A stretch of DNA of 64,000 nt from Chryseobacterium sp. (GCF_008831505.1 NZ_CP044507.1:1736001-1800000); one strand, 5' to 3'. Positions 54,268 through 62,325 are shown, numbered from the stretch's first letter. Notes: generated by a model from the letters alone, not told the origin. Program-made: numbers and translations.

Positions 54268-55497
54268 TTAGAATATGGGCTTTATCGCATTTACAATATC
54301 ATCAAACTTCACCGGCGTAGGCTTTACAGGTGTTCCCGATTTAAGACCGCCTGTGCCTTCTGCCACCACGGTCTCGCCTTTTTTGGCACCGCTTTTAATG
54401 ATCACCATATTTCCGGCGCGGTCGGTCACATCGATGACAGCGGATTTCGCTGTATCCTTTTCCACCTTATAAACATACACCAGACCCTGCTGCTCATAAG
54501 TGGCGCTTTCAGGAACCACCAATACACCGTCATACATACGCGGAACACGTATGGTACCGCTGTTGCCATTGCTCAGCAGTTTATCCGGGTTAGGCAGCGA
54601 TACACGGAACTGTATGCTTCCGGTGGACGGATCAATGGCTCCGGTTACGGCTTCAATGCGACCTTTTTCTTTATAGACGTCGCCATTGGCAAGTACCAGC
54701 TCCACCATGGGCATGTTTTTGAGTTTTTCCGCCAGCGTTGACCCATAGGAATTCTTAAGAAAATCAAGATATTCCCTTTCGTTCATGGAGAAATAAGCAT
54801 AGAGGCCGCTTGTATCCGACACGGTGGAGATGGGCATGGGATCGGAAGGCCCCACCAGGCTTCCGTTCCTCATATTGATTTTCCCCAGTACACCCGAGAT
54901 GGGTGAACGGATCACGGAATAGTTAATATTTTCCCTCACGCCCTGATAGGTAGCCTGCGCCTGCGAAACACCCGCGCCTGCCTGCTGTTTAGCAGCAACA
55001 GCCTGCTGAAGCTGGGCTTGTGCCCTGGCCAGATTGGCCTGCGCGGTCTGCAGCTGTACGGAACTGATAATATTCTTCTCCACCAGCGGACGAAGCTTGT
55101 CCACCTCTACTTTTGCGGCGTTTACACCTGCCTGTGCAGCTGTCACACTCGCCTCAGCGGCGGCAACATTGGAACGCGCCGCGCCGATTCCGGCATTAGC
55201 AGCCGCGGCAGTCTGACTTAAGGAATAGGTCTCGAGGCGGAAGAGGGGCTGACCCTTGGTCACATATTGACCTTCATCCACCAGAACCTGGGTGATGTAT
55301 CCCTGGATCTTGGCCCTGACCTCATTGTTCACCCTACCCTGTATAGAGGCCGGATATTCCGAATAGGCGGTTACATTACGCGTCTCTACCTGCACGGTGT
55401 TAACGGCCTTGGGTCCCTGTGGCGGTTTGTCGTCGGTTTTCTTGCACGCAGTCACAGCCAGAGCGGCCAGACTGAAAAGTATAATCTTATTCTGCAT
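54268..55497 (-). CDS. RND efflux periplasmic adaptor lipoprotein
   Basis: A 409-residue membrane-fusion protein linking the RND pump to the outer-membrane channel. The signal ends AVTAC (lipobox), followed by KKTDDKPPQGP. Lipoyl half-motifs (VRAKIQGYITQVLVDEGQYVTKGQPLFRLE and INYSVIRSPISGVLGKI) flank an alanine-rich coiled-coil hairpin (about 80-190). The beta-barrel and membrane-proximal domains follow (GTIRVPRMYDGVLVVPESATY; GAKKGETVVAEGTGGLKSG). It starts one base from the regulator's stop. Confidence 0.95.
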   Translation of the reverse strand: MQNKIILFSLAALAVTACKKTDDKPPQGPKAVNTVQVETRNVTAYSEYPASIQGRVNNEVRAKIQGYITQVLVDEGQYVTKGQPLFRLETYSLSQTAAAANAGIGAARSNVAAAEASVTAAQAGVNAAKVEVDKLRPLVEKNIISSVQLQTAQANLARAQAQLQQAVAAKQQAGAGVSQAQATYQGVRENINYSVIRSPISGVLGKINMRNGSLVGPSDPMPISTVSDTSGLYAYFSMNEREYLDFLKNSYGSTLAEKLKNMPMVELVLANGDVYKEKGRIEAVTGAIDPSTGSIQFRVSLPNPDKLLSNGNSGTIRVPRMYDGVLVVPESATYEQQGLVYVYKVEKDTAKSAVIDVTDRAGNMVIIKSGAKKGETVVAEGTGGLKSGTPVKPTPVKFDDIVNAIKPIF

Positions 55498-55498
55498 C

Positions 55499-55942
55499 TT
55501 ATAGTTTGCTTAGTGAATTCTTGATATTGTTGATGTTGGTAGTCATCAGTTCCTTGTACACCCTGTATTTTTCGTCGGTCTCGCCGCGGAACTCCTGAAT
55601 ACTGTCCAGGATTTCAAGCTCCTTACTCAGGCGCTCAATAATCTGGGTGTAGCGCATTTTCAGGAAGTTGTCGTTCACCACAAAATAGCGCTTTCTTTCG
55701 TTGATTTTATTGAAATCCTGAATAAGCTGCATCGTGAGGAGGATACTGATATTGGAGGACACCGAACTTTTGCTGGCACAGAAAATTTCAACGAACTCAT
55801 CAAAACTGATTCCCTTCTTTTCGAAGTCGAAAAGCAGGTAGGCATAAATCTTGGCCGCAAGAGGCGGAAGATGAAAGGTTTCGCTGTAAAAGGTGACCAG
55901 ATCCTGAAAAATATGCTGGTCAATCTTCAGTGTTTTAGGCAT
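55499..55942 (-). CDS. GbsR/MarR-family repressor of the efflux operon
   Basis: A 147-residue winged-helix regulator from the ATG at 55942 (MPKTLKIDQHIFQDL); an earlier in-frame start at 55963 would overlap the candidate operator. The GbsR-like helix-turn-helix is FHLPPLAAKIYAYLLF, FDEFVEIFCASKSSVSSNISILLTMQL and KRYFVVNDNFLKMRY. The C-terminal half is helical and should dimerise. As first gene of the efflux operon, with an inverted repeat just upstream, it is probably an autoregulated repressor responding to a pump substrate. Confidence 0.9.
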   Translation of the reverse strand: MPKTLKIDQHIFQDLVTFYSETFHLPPLAAKIYAYLLFDFEKKGISFDEFVEIFCASKSSVSSNISILLTMQLIQDFNKINERKRYFVVNDNFLKMRYTQIIERLSKELEILDSIQEFRGETDEKYRVYKELMTTNINNIKNSLSKL

Positions 55943-55967
55943 CAGCTCGGGCTTATCCCACAAAATT

Positions 55968-55999
55968 ACTAAATGGTTCGGTAAAAAACGAACTAAATG
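55968..55999. promoter_or_regulatory. candidate operator of the GbsR/MarR regulator
   Basis: ACTAAATG occurs twice as a direct repeat (55968-55975 and 55992-55999), and GTTCG (55976-55980) is inverted as CGAAC (55989-55993) with eight bases between. The block lies 26 bases before the regulator's start codon, a usual position for an autoregulatory site. Confidence 0.5.
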
Positions 56000-56064
56000 A
56001 AGGGTATAGATGAAATCAGTTGCAAGGTGAGTTGTGAATGTTGAATTATGAATTTTAAGGTCTT

Positions 56065-56128
56065 GAGGGTTTGAGTATTTGAGTAATTGAGTATTTGAAT
56101 AATTGAGTATTTGAGTATTTGAGTATTT
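56065..56128. repeat. microsatellite, 8-bp unit GAGTATTT, eight copies
   Basis: Eight uninterrupted 8-bp units: five exact GAGTATTT plus GAGGGTTT, GAGTAATT and GAATAATT. It is non-coding, between the efflux regulator and tRNA-Ser. Confidence 0.9.
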
Positions 56129-56189
56129 GGTTGCTGGCTAATTTAATTATCTGTCGCAAGGAATAGTAAAGCACTCCTCCACTCCAAAC

Positions 56190-56245
56190 CACCAACTTCC
56201 AGTCACCAATCACCAACCACCAATCACCAGCCACCAACCACCATC
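56190..56245. repeat. microsatellite, 7-bp unit CACCAAY, eight units
   Basis: Eight consecutive 7-bp units: CACCAAC and CACCAAT alternating, with the variants TTCCAGT, CACCAGC and CACCATC. It immediately precedes the 6-bp block. Confidence 0.85.
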
Positions 56246-56290
56246 CTCGACCTTAGCCTTGGCCTTAGCCTCAACCTCACTCTTAGCCTC
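56246..56290. repeat. microsatellite, 6-bp unit CTTAGC, about 7.5 units
   Basis: Units CTCGAC, CTTAGC, CTTGGC, CTTAGC, CTCAAC, CTCACT, CTTAGC and CTC follow one another directly. Confidence 0.8.
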
Positions 56291-56368
56291 AAAAAAATAC
56301 CGGAAATATTTTGCAGGTTATAGGAAGAAGTCTATATTTGCACCACTGAAAACAGAAGACCAAAAACT

Positions 56369-56453
56369 GGAGAAATGGCAGAGTGGTCGATTGCGGCAGT
56401 CTTGAAAACTGTTGACTGTAACAGGTCCGGGGGTTCGAATCCCTCTTTCTCCG
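56369..56453 (+). tRNA. tRNA-Ser(UGA)
   Basis: An 85-base cloverleaf with a long variable arm. The acceptor GGAGAAA pairs with TTTCTCC, discriminator G at 56453. The anticodon loop CTTGAAA carries TGA, reading UCA codons. The T-loop is GGTTCGAATCC. CCA is not encoded. An intrinsic terminator follows immediately. Confidence 0.95.
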
Positions 56454-56461
56454 CAAAGAAA

Positions 56462-56490
56462 AACCGAAACGCAAGTTTCGGTTTTTTTTA
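56462..56490 (+). terminator. intrinsic terminator of tRNA-Ser
   Basis: AACCGAAAC and GTTTCGGTT pair around a GCAA tetraloop and are followed by a T-run. Confidence 0.85.
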
Positions 56491-56881
56491 TTTTTGGGCA
56501 ATGTCAAAATTTGATCATAATGATATATTGAATTTTTTTATCATCCGTACAAAGCGACGCTTCCGCCGAACCATTCAATGCAAAGATCCAAAATTTCAGA
56601 ATCCAGTTACGAGGAGTAAAAGGCAAGTCTTTCTTCATCTAAATACTCACCACGCTTTCTGCCTAATTCCCCCGTTTTGTTCCAGATCCTATAAAACCCT
56701 TTCTTGATCATTTTCTTAAGTCACAACTAACTGTATCTACTTCTCCCCCGTTGGTATGCCGATGTTAACCTGACGGGTGCAGAGTCAATATACGGCAACT
56801 AAGTACTGATCAGTTTCCTGCAACCTTGCAGAAAAACGCGCACAGAAAATTTGTAATTAAGTTTGTATTCACAAAACACAA
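56491..56881. other. intergenic region without a convincing gene
   Basis: About 390 bases. A plus-strand frame of about 70 codons from 56501 and a minus-strand frame ending near 56615 are open but have no recognisable features. The second could be a gene remnant. I see no repeat or RNA structure I can support. Confidence 0.3.
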
Positions 56882-57661
56882 ATGATGAAAAACAGCATTT
56901 TAGGCGCTATCGCAGGAGACATTATCGGGTCGGTGTATGAGTTCAATAATCACCGCTCCAAAGATTTTCCGCTATTTAATGACAGAGCTAAATTTACGGA
57001 TGACTCAGTGATGACTCTTGCGGTCGCCGATGCACTGACTAACGGCCGGGACATGGCTGCCACATTAAAGGACTACGGCCGCAAATACCCCAACCGCGGA
57101 TATGGCGGCAGGTTCTACCATTGGCTCGTCTCCCCGAAAAATGAGGCTTACAACAGTTTCGGAAATGGTTCGGCTATGCGTGCCAGTGCAGCAGGATTTA
57201 TGGCGGGTTCCGTAACGCAGGCAAGCCTCCTGGGACGTATGTCTGCTGAAGTGACCCACAATCATCCGGAAGGCATAAAGGGCGCGAAGGCAGTTTCAGT
57301 TGCTGTATTTATGGCTAAAGCCGGCCACTCCAAAGAGGAGATACGTAATGTGGTTACTGAACTTTATGATTATGACCTGAATTTCACCTGCGATCATATC
57401 CGTTACAGTTATAAGTTTAATGAGACGTGCCAGGAGACGGTTCCTCAGGCACTGGTAGCATTTCTGGACTCCGTCAGTTATGAAGACACCATACGGAACG
57501 CGATCTCAATTGGTGGGGACAGTGATACGATAGCCTGTATTGCCGGCGGCATCGCATCTGCATACTACGGTGGCGTACCTTCACAGATCCGGCATTATGC
57601 ATTATCCAAACTCACTCCCGAACTTGTACATAAGGTGATTGAATTCGAAAATTTCAGATGA
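56882..57661 (+). CDS. ADP-ribosylglycohydrolase family protein
   Basis: A 259-residue DraG/ARH-type hydrolase, cytoplasmic, removing ADP-ribose from proteins, nucleic acids or small molecules. The two-metal site is visible: AIAGDIIGSVYEF and FTDDSVMTLAVADAL at the N-terminal side, and ISIGGDSDTIACIAGGIA near the C-terminus. The central GNGSAMRASAAG matches the family. Its stop overlaps the next start codon (ATGA), so the two proteins are made together. No ADP-ribosyltransferase is adjacent. Either of two consecutive ATGs may be used. Confidence 0.92.
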   Translation: MMKNSILGAIAGDIIGSVYEFNNHRSKDFPLFNDRAKFTDDSVMTLAVADALTNGRDMAATLKDYGRKYPNRGYGGRFYHWLVSPKNEAYNSFGNGSAMRASAAGFMAGSVTQASLLGRMSAEVTHNHPEGIKGAKAVSVAVFMAKAGHSKEEIRNVVTELYDYDLNFTCDHIRYSYKFNETCQETVPQALVAFLDSVSYEDTIRNAISIGGDSDTIACIAGGIASAYYGGVPSQIRHYALSKLTPELVHKVIEFENFR

Positions 57662-58839
57662 TTGTATGGGGACGTTTAAGTATCTTTCGGGTACTAAACA
57701 TGCCCGAAGTGAATATTCATCTTATATCTTCACCCGACGTACACCCCGATTTAATGCTTGCGCTAAAGGATTTGCTCCACGACAGCGGGTCCTTTTTCCA
57801 AATTCATCTGCCGCGCCTGCGTTGGCAGTATGGCGATTTAATGAGCATTAACCAACACCGGTTCCATGGCGGATTTCGGTTCCGGATCGAATCCGAATAT
57901 CAACTTGAGCAGTACGATCCAGCGCGCGGATATCCGCTCAGCTGGCGGGAACTCTTTTATCTCTGCGAAAAGAGCCGTACCAATCTGAAACTTCCAAAGG
58001 ACGATTTTATCATCGTTGTCACCAACCGACGCAACTCACTCAACTGGTTCAGTGCATTTTCTGCAGATGGAGAACGGAATGCCTTTGTGCAGGCCTCGGA
58101 TTGGGATGTCTTCCTGGACAGTTCGCCGGAATATCCGGTTGCTTATGAGATTGTAGCTAATGTACTGCGAATTCTTATGAAGTTTGATCTTCACCTCCCG
58201 GTGGAGCAAAACTTCCACCTTACCGCTTTAGGATGCGTGAACGACTTCTGTGCAAACAAGAACGATATCCTCCTGAAACTGCGAACGGCCGACATTTGTC
58301 CGGAATGCATTGCACGGCTGACCGCAAATGGTGTTCCTGAGAAGTTGATTTCCGATGTGCTGAATTTCTTCGAAAAAATTAGGATGCAGATGAAGTTTTC
58401 ACAGGGTTTTCTCGGTGCTGTTCAGCCTAAAGCAGTTCACATTTCTGGCAAAGGAAAAATCAGTATTGGAGGCGCAGATTTGAAACTGACTCCGCTGGAG
58501 GCTACCTTATTCATATTTTTCCTTCAGCATCCAGCTGGACTCAGAATTGCTGAACTTTCAGACCATGAGGAAGAACTTTTCTCCATTTATCAACGTCTGA
58601 AATCCAATGCCGATCCCAAGAACATCCGCGACCTCGTTACCAAAATTGACGGCACATACAGCTATAATAAGTCGCGATTGTCCAAAAAAATAAAACTTTT
58701 GCTGGGAGAGCCACTCGCGCAGCACTACCTTATAAGCGGTAATCCCGGTGAAACTTATAAAATTCCACTGAACAGAAACCTTGTTACCTCCGATTTTACG
58801 TCAAACAGCACCCCAAAGCCGGGATTTAAGTTTTGGTAA
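57658..58839 (+). CDS. unknown protein with Cys-rich zincin-like centre and C-terminal winged helix
   Basis: A 393-residue protein I cannot name. The centre has YPVAYEIVANVLRILMKF where a zincin would have HExxH, so the zinc site is absent or degenerate, followed by LTALGCVNDFCANKNDILLKLRTADICPECIARL with a Cys pattern (GC..DFC and DICPEC). Residues about 275-370 (LKLTPLEATLFIFFLQHPAGL to the charged helices) look like a winged helix of the transcriptional-regulator type. The start overlaps the ADP-ribosylglycohydrolase stop; MPEVNIHLISSP at 57700 is an equally plausible start. The coupling suggests a joint function. Confidence 0.65.
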   Translation: MIVWGRLSIFRVLNMPEVNIHLISSPDVHPDLMLALKDLLHDSGSFFQIHLPRLRWQYGDLMSINQHRFHGGFRFRIESEYQLEQYDPARGYPLSWRELFYLCEKSRTNLKLPKDDFIIVVTNRRNSLNWFSAFSADGERNAFVQASDWDVFLDSSPEYPVAYEIVANVLRILMKFDLHLPVEQNFHLTALGCVNDFCANKNDILLKLRTADICPECIARLTANGVPEKLISDVLNFFEKIRMQMKFSQGFLGAVQPKAVHISGKGKISIGGADLKLTPLEATLFIFFLQHPAGLRIAELSDHEEELFSIYQRLKSNADPKNIRDLVTKIDGTYSYNKSRLSKKIKLLLGEPLAQHYLISGNPGETYKIPLNRNLVTSDFTSNSTPKPGFKFW

Positions 58840-59134
58840 AAATGAAATAATAAGTTATAAGTACCTGTTGTGAGGGCTAATATTCACCAGGTTTAAAGAT
58901 TTCTATTAAGATTATTTTGTCAAAATCCTGTATGGCCTTGCTTACAAAATGTCGCCAGCGTCAGCCGTAAAGTCTCATACCCAAAAACGTGCACACTGCG
59001 GTCCCATAGATTAAAATTCGTTTCCCAACTTTTTTAGCCTTATAATTAGCTACTGCCCTGAAGCACTTTTTCTGTTGTGATGAAGCAGCGAGGCTTTTAT
59101 TCGGACGAAACAAAAATTAAATATTGAATATAAA

Positions 59135-59647
59135 ATGTCTAAAAAAGATCTGATAAAAAGATTAAAATGGTATTATCCAATGGAAATGATTCACGCATTT
59201 ATCACATTTCCAATTATGGTGGTCTGGCTGATTTTTAACAAACCGCTTCAGGAGATCGTGTTCATTCTCTATGGACTGGCGCTCTGCATTTTCATCCTGT
59301 ATCAGGGCCAACATTACTGGAAGCTGAAACTTTATACGCTCACGGGTAGGTCATTTGACAGAACTAAGAATCTGACTTTCTTCCGAAAGTCAAAAAAGAT
59401 TAATCTTGTGATGATTGCTCTGGTGCCGCTGGTATTGATGCTACAACTGTATCTTAATGACTGGTCATATAACGGTAATTTAATCTGGTGGGCTGTTCTC
59501 GCGAATGTATTCGGCATGCTGGAGCATATTAATTATTATCACACGCAACTGATGGTAGATAACACGTCAGATATTAATTACCTTATCAGAAACAGAAAGT
59601 TAAAAACGGCGAGTTTGGCCAAAGACCTGTTGGAGAACGAAATATAA
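59135..59647 (+). CDS. four-helix membrane protein of unknown function
   Basis: A 170-residue protein with about four hydrophobic segments (MIHAFITFPIMVVWLIF; EIVFILYGLALCIFILYQG; INLVMIALVPLVLMLQLYL; LIWWAVLANVFGML) and basic loops, ending in a cytosolic tail with the conserved-looking LEHINYYHTQLMVDN. No family recognised. The 295 bases upstream hold no other gene I can support. Confidence 0.7.
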   Translation: MSKKDLIKRLKWYYPMEMIHAFITFPIMVVWLIFNKPLQEIVFILYGLALCIFILYQGQHYWKLKLYTLTGRSFDRTKNLTFFRKSKKINLVMIALVPLVLMLQLYLNDWSYNGNLIWWAVLANVFGMLEHINYYHTQLMVDNTSDINYLIRNRKLKTASLAKDLLENEI

Positions 59648-59705
59648 GATATCGTTTTTCATCCTGCGGTTAATTTCCGTAATTTAGTCCTTAAAAATAG
59701 AACTT

Positions 59706-59921
59706 ATGAAAAATCCGGTACCTGTTTTTGAAAGTGAATCAGAAAAAGAAATCATAACGGTGAAAGCGCTGCTGGAAGATGCCGGTATAGCCGTTACCGA
59801 TTCAGGTGCAGATCATCCAAAGGAAGATAATGGCCTTGCTAGCCTTTTCGTAGATCTTCCTGACGAAGCCAGGGCGTTTAAAATCATCGATGCCTGGCTT
59901 CAGGAAAATGAAAGCGAATAA
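59706..59921 (+). CDS. DUF2007-like small protein
   Basis: A 71-residue acidic protein, fitting DUF2007 (putative signal-transducing domain): PVFESESEKEIITVKALLEDAGIAV, then LFVDLPDEARAFKIIDAWLQENE. These short ferredoxin-like domains often regulate or accompany other proteins, but no partner is evident here. Confidence 0.75.
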   Translation: MKNPVPVFESESEKEIITVKALLEDAGIAVTDSGADHPKEDNGLASLFVDLPDEARAFKIIDAWLQENESE

Positions 59922-59979
59922 ATAATCATCATCGCCTCTTTCCTTTTTTATTTGTTTCTTTTTACTTTTTACTTTTATA

Positions 59980-60492
59980 TTGGCTCTTACTCCCACCCTC
60001 CGAAAAGCAAATCCAGACGATGTTCCAATAATCTGGGACATCCTGAGCGGCGCTATACAACTGCGAAAAGAACAGGGCTCGGCGCAGTGGCAGGACGGCT
60101 ATCCTAACCTGCAAACCGTAGAAAACGATATTGCGCAGGACCAGGGTTATGTTTATGATTCCGGCGACGAACTCATTGGATATCTAGCCATTATTCTAAA
60201 CACTGAACCGGCCTACGATGAAATTGAGGGCCAGTGGCATAGCGATGGTGATTTCTATGTAGTTCACCGCCTGGCGGTAGCCCGTGAGACGGCCGGAACC
60301 GGCGTGGCAACTTCCATTCTGAAAGAGGTTGAGCATCTTGCGCTTAAAAACAAAATTTTCAGCATACGCGCCGATACCAATTATGATAACGCAGCCATGC
60401 TGAAAATCTTTAATAATCTGGATTACGTGTACTGTGGCGAAGTGTACTTCCGCGGCAGCGCACGCAAAGCTTTTGAGAAATTATTGCGATAA
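59980..60492 (+). CDS. GNAT-family N-acetyltransferase
   Basis: A 170-residue acetyl-CoA-dependent acetyltransferase. Strand beta-1 (TLRKANPDDVPIIWDIL), FYVVHRLAVARETAGTGVATSILKEVEHLA (acetyl-CoA-binding region) and IRADTNYDNAAMLKIFNNLDYVYCGEVYF are typical. The only suitable start is TTG at 59980, because the fold begins within three residues of it and no ATG precedes. The substrate is unknown. Its stop abuts the stop of the converging DUF2911 gene. Confidence 0.88.
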   Translation: MALTPTLRKANPDDVPIIWDILSGAIQLRKEQGSAQWQDGYPNLQTVENDIAQDQGYVYDSGDELIGYLAIILNTEPAYDEIEGQWHSDGDFYVVHRLAVARETAGTGVATSILKEVEHLALKNKIFSIRADTNYDNAAMLKIFNNLDYVYCGEVYFRGSARKAFEKLLR

Positions 60493-61080
60493 CTATTTCT
60501 CACGCTCAATCGTATTGATTTCGCGCAGTTTTTCCACTATCCGTGAAACCGCCTCAGGCTTGGCCACCTTCACCGGAACCGTCACCTTGGTCATGTCCCA
60601 TTTTATCACCATATCCAGCGCATGATCATCAACAGGGTTAAGTTCAATCTCAAACCATTCCTGCTTTTCAGTCATTTTCTGAACCGGCACGGATACCTCC
60701 GATACATTCAGTTTTTCATCGTATTCATAGGCGCCCCACTGTTGGGCATCTTTATTTAAAATGATTTTCCATTCCTTGTCGGTTGGGTTTATAAACAGAC
60801 CGTAGGTTCCGGCAGGTACGGTTTTTCCGCCAAAATTTACAGCCTGTGCGAAAGTTACCTTGGTAGCACCGTTGGCACCGGCTCGCCATACCTTTCCGTA
60901 AGGCACAAGTTCGCCTAAAACTTTACGTCCTCTAACGCCGGGCCTGCCATAATCCACTGTAATTTTTGATGTTGAAAACTGCTGCTCAACTGTCTGTCTC
61001 GGACTTTTTGCCGGTAGGCTGTACTGCGCCGCCGCCGAAAGGGAGACCACAAGAAATGCGCTTACTAATAGTTTCTTCAT
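60493..61080 (-). CDS. exported DUF2911 protein
   Basis: A 195-residue protein with a signal peptide (MKKLLVSAFLVVSLSAAAQ). It matches DUF2911, common in Bacteroidota: SPRQTVEQQFSTSKITVDYGRPGVRGRKVLGELVPYGKVWRAGANGATKVTFAQAVNFGGKTVPAGTYGLF. Function unknown; predicted to be periplasmic or secreted. Confidence 0.9.
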   Translation of the reverse strand: MKKLLVSAFLVVSLSAAAQYSLPAKSPRQTVEQQFSTSKITVDYGRPGVRGRKVLGELVPYGKVWRAGANGATKVTFAQAVNFGGKTVPAGTYGLFINPTDKEWKIILNKDAQQWGAYEYDEKLNVSEVSVPVQKMTEKQEWFEIELNPVDDHALDMVIKWDMTKVTVPVKVAKPEAVSRIVEKLREINTIEREK

Positions 61081-61151
61081 GATATATTTTTTTTAAAGAT
61101 AGAAAATTTCGCAGGAAAGGAGAAGTACATTCAGCCGGAGCTTTTTTCTAC

Positions 61152-61184
61152 AACTTTGCCAAAGTTCCAAACTTTGGCAAAGTT
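61152..61184 (+). repeat. REP-like 33-bp hairpin, copy 1
   Basis: AACTTTGCCAAAGTT, spacer CCA, then AACTTTGGCAAAGTT: a perfect 15-bp hairpin. It lies downstream of the RAYT gene. Confidence 0.9.
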
Positions 61185-61323
61185 ATTCACAGATCAGTCT
61201 ATCAATCCACTTGGCAATTTTTCAACCCTATCCTCATCCGCACTAATTTTTACAGCCCGTTCAGAAGTATTGGCCACAACCGGTGGCTGAATTGGCCAGG
61301 AAGATAGATTCTGCGATGCACGC

Positions 61324-61356
61324 AACTTTGCCAAAGTTCCGAACTTTGGCAAAGCT
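61324..61356 (+). repeat. REP-like 33-bp hairpin, copy 2, overlapping the RAYT stop codon
   Basis: AACTTTGCCAAAGTT, spacer CCG, then AACTTTGGCAAAGCT (one mismatch). The transposase stop codon TAG (61357-61355) uses its last two bases. Confidence 0.9.
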
Positions 61357-61954
61357 ATATTTCGTAATTATTTTCGAAACGATGGAGATATTTAAAATTG
61401 TCAACTGTTTCAAATAATGTCAGAACTTCATCTGTCTGCACTGCTGTCTTTGAGTCTGAGACGATTCTCCTGTAGGACGAAAATCGATACTCTTCAATGT
61501 TTTCACCAATATTGACAGGATTTCTGTGAATATATACTATAGCTTTTCGAAGGTAATCCTCAGAAGTGATACGCTTTCTTTTGAAAGGCCTTTCGAATAT
61601 ACTACCGTGCCGATTGTGGTACTTGTTAAAAGCCTGCGTGTAACTACTGATCAGCTTAGCAAGCTGTTTACTTGCCATTGACTTCTCTGCATGGAGACCC
61701 TGCTCAACTTTGCCAAAGTTTGGAACTTTGGCAAAGTTGTCTTCAAGCCCTTCCTTTATCCTTATCATCAAATGAAAATGGTTGGGCATGAGGCAATAAG
61801 CATAGAGCTCAGCTACGGGTAAAAGATATAATGACACTTTCCGGAGAAAGAAAAGCCTGTTATCATCATTTAAAAATACCTTTTCACCATTAATGCCGCG
61901 ATTGAATATATGATAGAAGAATCCAGGTTCCAGATTGTCTGATCTAATGTCCAT
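61355..61954 (-). CDS. REP-associated tyrosine transposase (RAYT)
   Basis: A 199-residue Y1/HUH transposase of the IS200-like RAYT group, single-strand DNA nicking enzymes associated with REP hairpins. The HUH motif is NHFHLMI (H59, H61), preceded by AYCLMP, and the catalytic tyrosine is probably in LISSYTQAFNKYHNRHGSIFERPFKRKRI; LRKAIVYIHRNPV follows. Residues 73-83 (NFAKVPNFGKV) are encoded exactly by a 33-bp REP-like hairpin inserted in frame. The gene is flanked by further copies: one 22 bases before the ATG and one overlapping the stop. Confidence 0.92.
   Translation of the reverse strand: MDIRSDNLEPGFFYHIFNRGINGEKVFLNDDNRLFFLRKVSLYLLPVAELYAYCLMPNHFHLMIRIKEGLEDNFAKVPNFGKVEQGLHAEKSMASKQLAKLISSYTQAFNKYHNRHGSIFERPFKRKRITSEDYLRKAIVYIHRNPVNIGENIEEYRFSSYRRIVSDSKTAVQTDEVLTLFETVDNFKYLHRFENNYEI
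61706..61738 (-). repeat. REP-like 33-bp hairpin, copy 3, inside the RAYT gene
   Basis: Plus strand reads AACTTTGCCAAAGTT, TGG, AACTTTGGCAAAGTT; the minus-strand spacer is CCA, so its orientation is opposite to copies 1 and 2. It encodes 11 whole codons of the transposase. Confidence 0.9.
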
Positions 61955-61975
61955 GTCTTCCTTTCAATTAGAGTC

Positions 61976-62008
61976 AACTTTGCCAAAGTTTGAAACTTTG
62001 GCAAAGTT
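61976..62008 (-). repeat. REP-like 33-bp hairpin, copy 4, upstream of RAYT
   Basis: Plus strand reads AACTTTGCCAAAGTT, TGA, AACTTTGGCAAAGTT; same orientation as copy 3. It starts 22 bases before the RAYT ATG, within its likely leader. Confidence 0.9.
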
Positions 62009-62275
62009 ATTTTGGTTAATAAGCTTGGTAACTGATATAGTGGTCAGCGACCTTAAAATTAACATTTACCCGGGAATTAAAGTTAAATACACTGACTTAT
62101 GATTATCAGCTAATGTTTCAACTAAAAATTTGGTAACAAAAAGGTACGATAAATATTTAACCAATCTACAAACATTAAAAGCGTCAGGCAACACCTGAAT
62201 TATAATTATACAAACAAGTATTGTAAGAGAATTTTAATCAGTTTTCTCTAGCTCATTATTTTGCCAACATTTCAA
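62009..62275. other. AT-rich intergenic region
   Basis: About 270 bases between REP copy 4 and the carB terminator. I see no gene, RNA or repeat here that I can support. Confidence 0.4.
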
Positions 62276-62303
62276 CCAAAAAACGCGCCCTCCCGGACGC
62301 GTC
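62276..62303 (-). terminator. intrinsic terminator of carB
   Basis: Minus-strand ACGCG and CGCGT form a short GC-rich stem with a long loop, followed by six T. It lies about 25 bases after the carB stop. Confidence 0.65.
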
Positions 62304-62325
62304 TTCACTTATAAAAAATTGGATT

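Noticed and set aside
56065-56290. Possible CRISPR array because of dense repeats
   Set aside because: Units are 6-8 bp, contiguous and without spacers, and no cas genes are present in the window.
56375-56707. Open frame of about 110 codons over tRNA-Ser
   Set aside because: It reads through the tRNA and its terminator and has no protein features.
61152-62008. The four 33-bp hairpins as intrinsic terminators
   Set aside because: No T-runs follow them, one lies inside a coding frame and one upstream of a gene; near-identity of the copies points to a mobile repeat.
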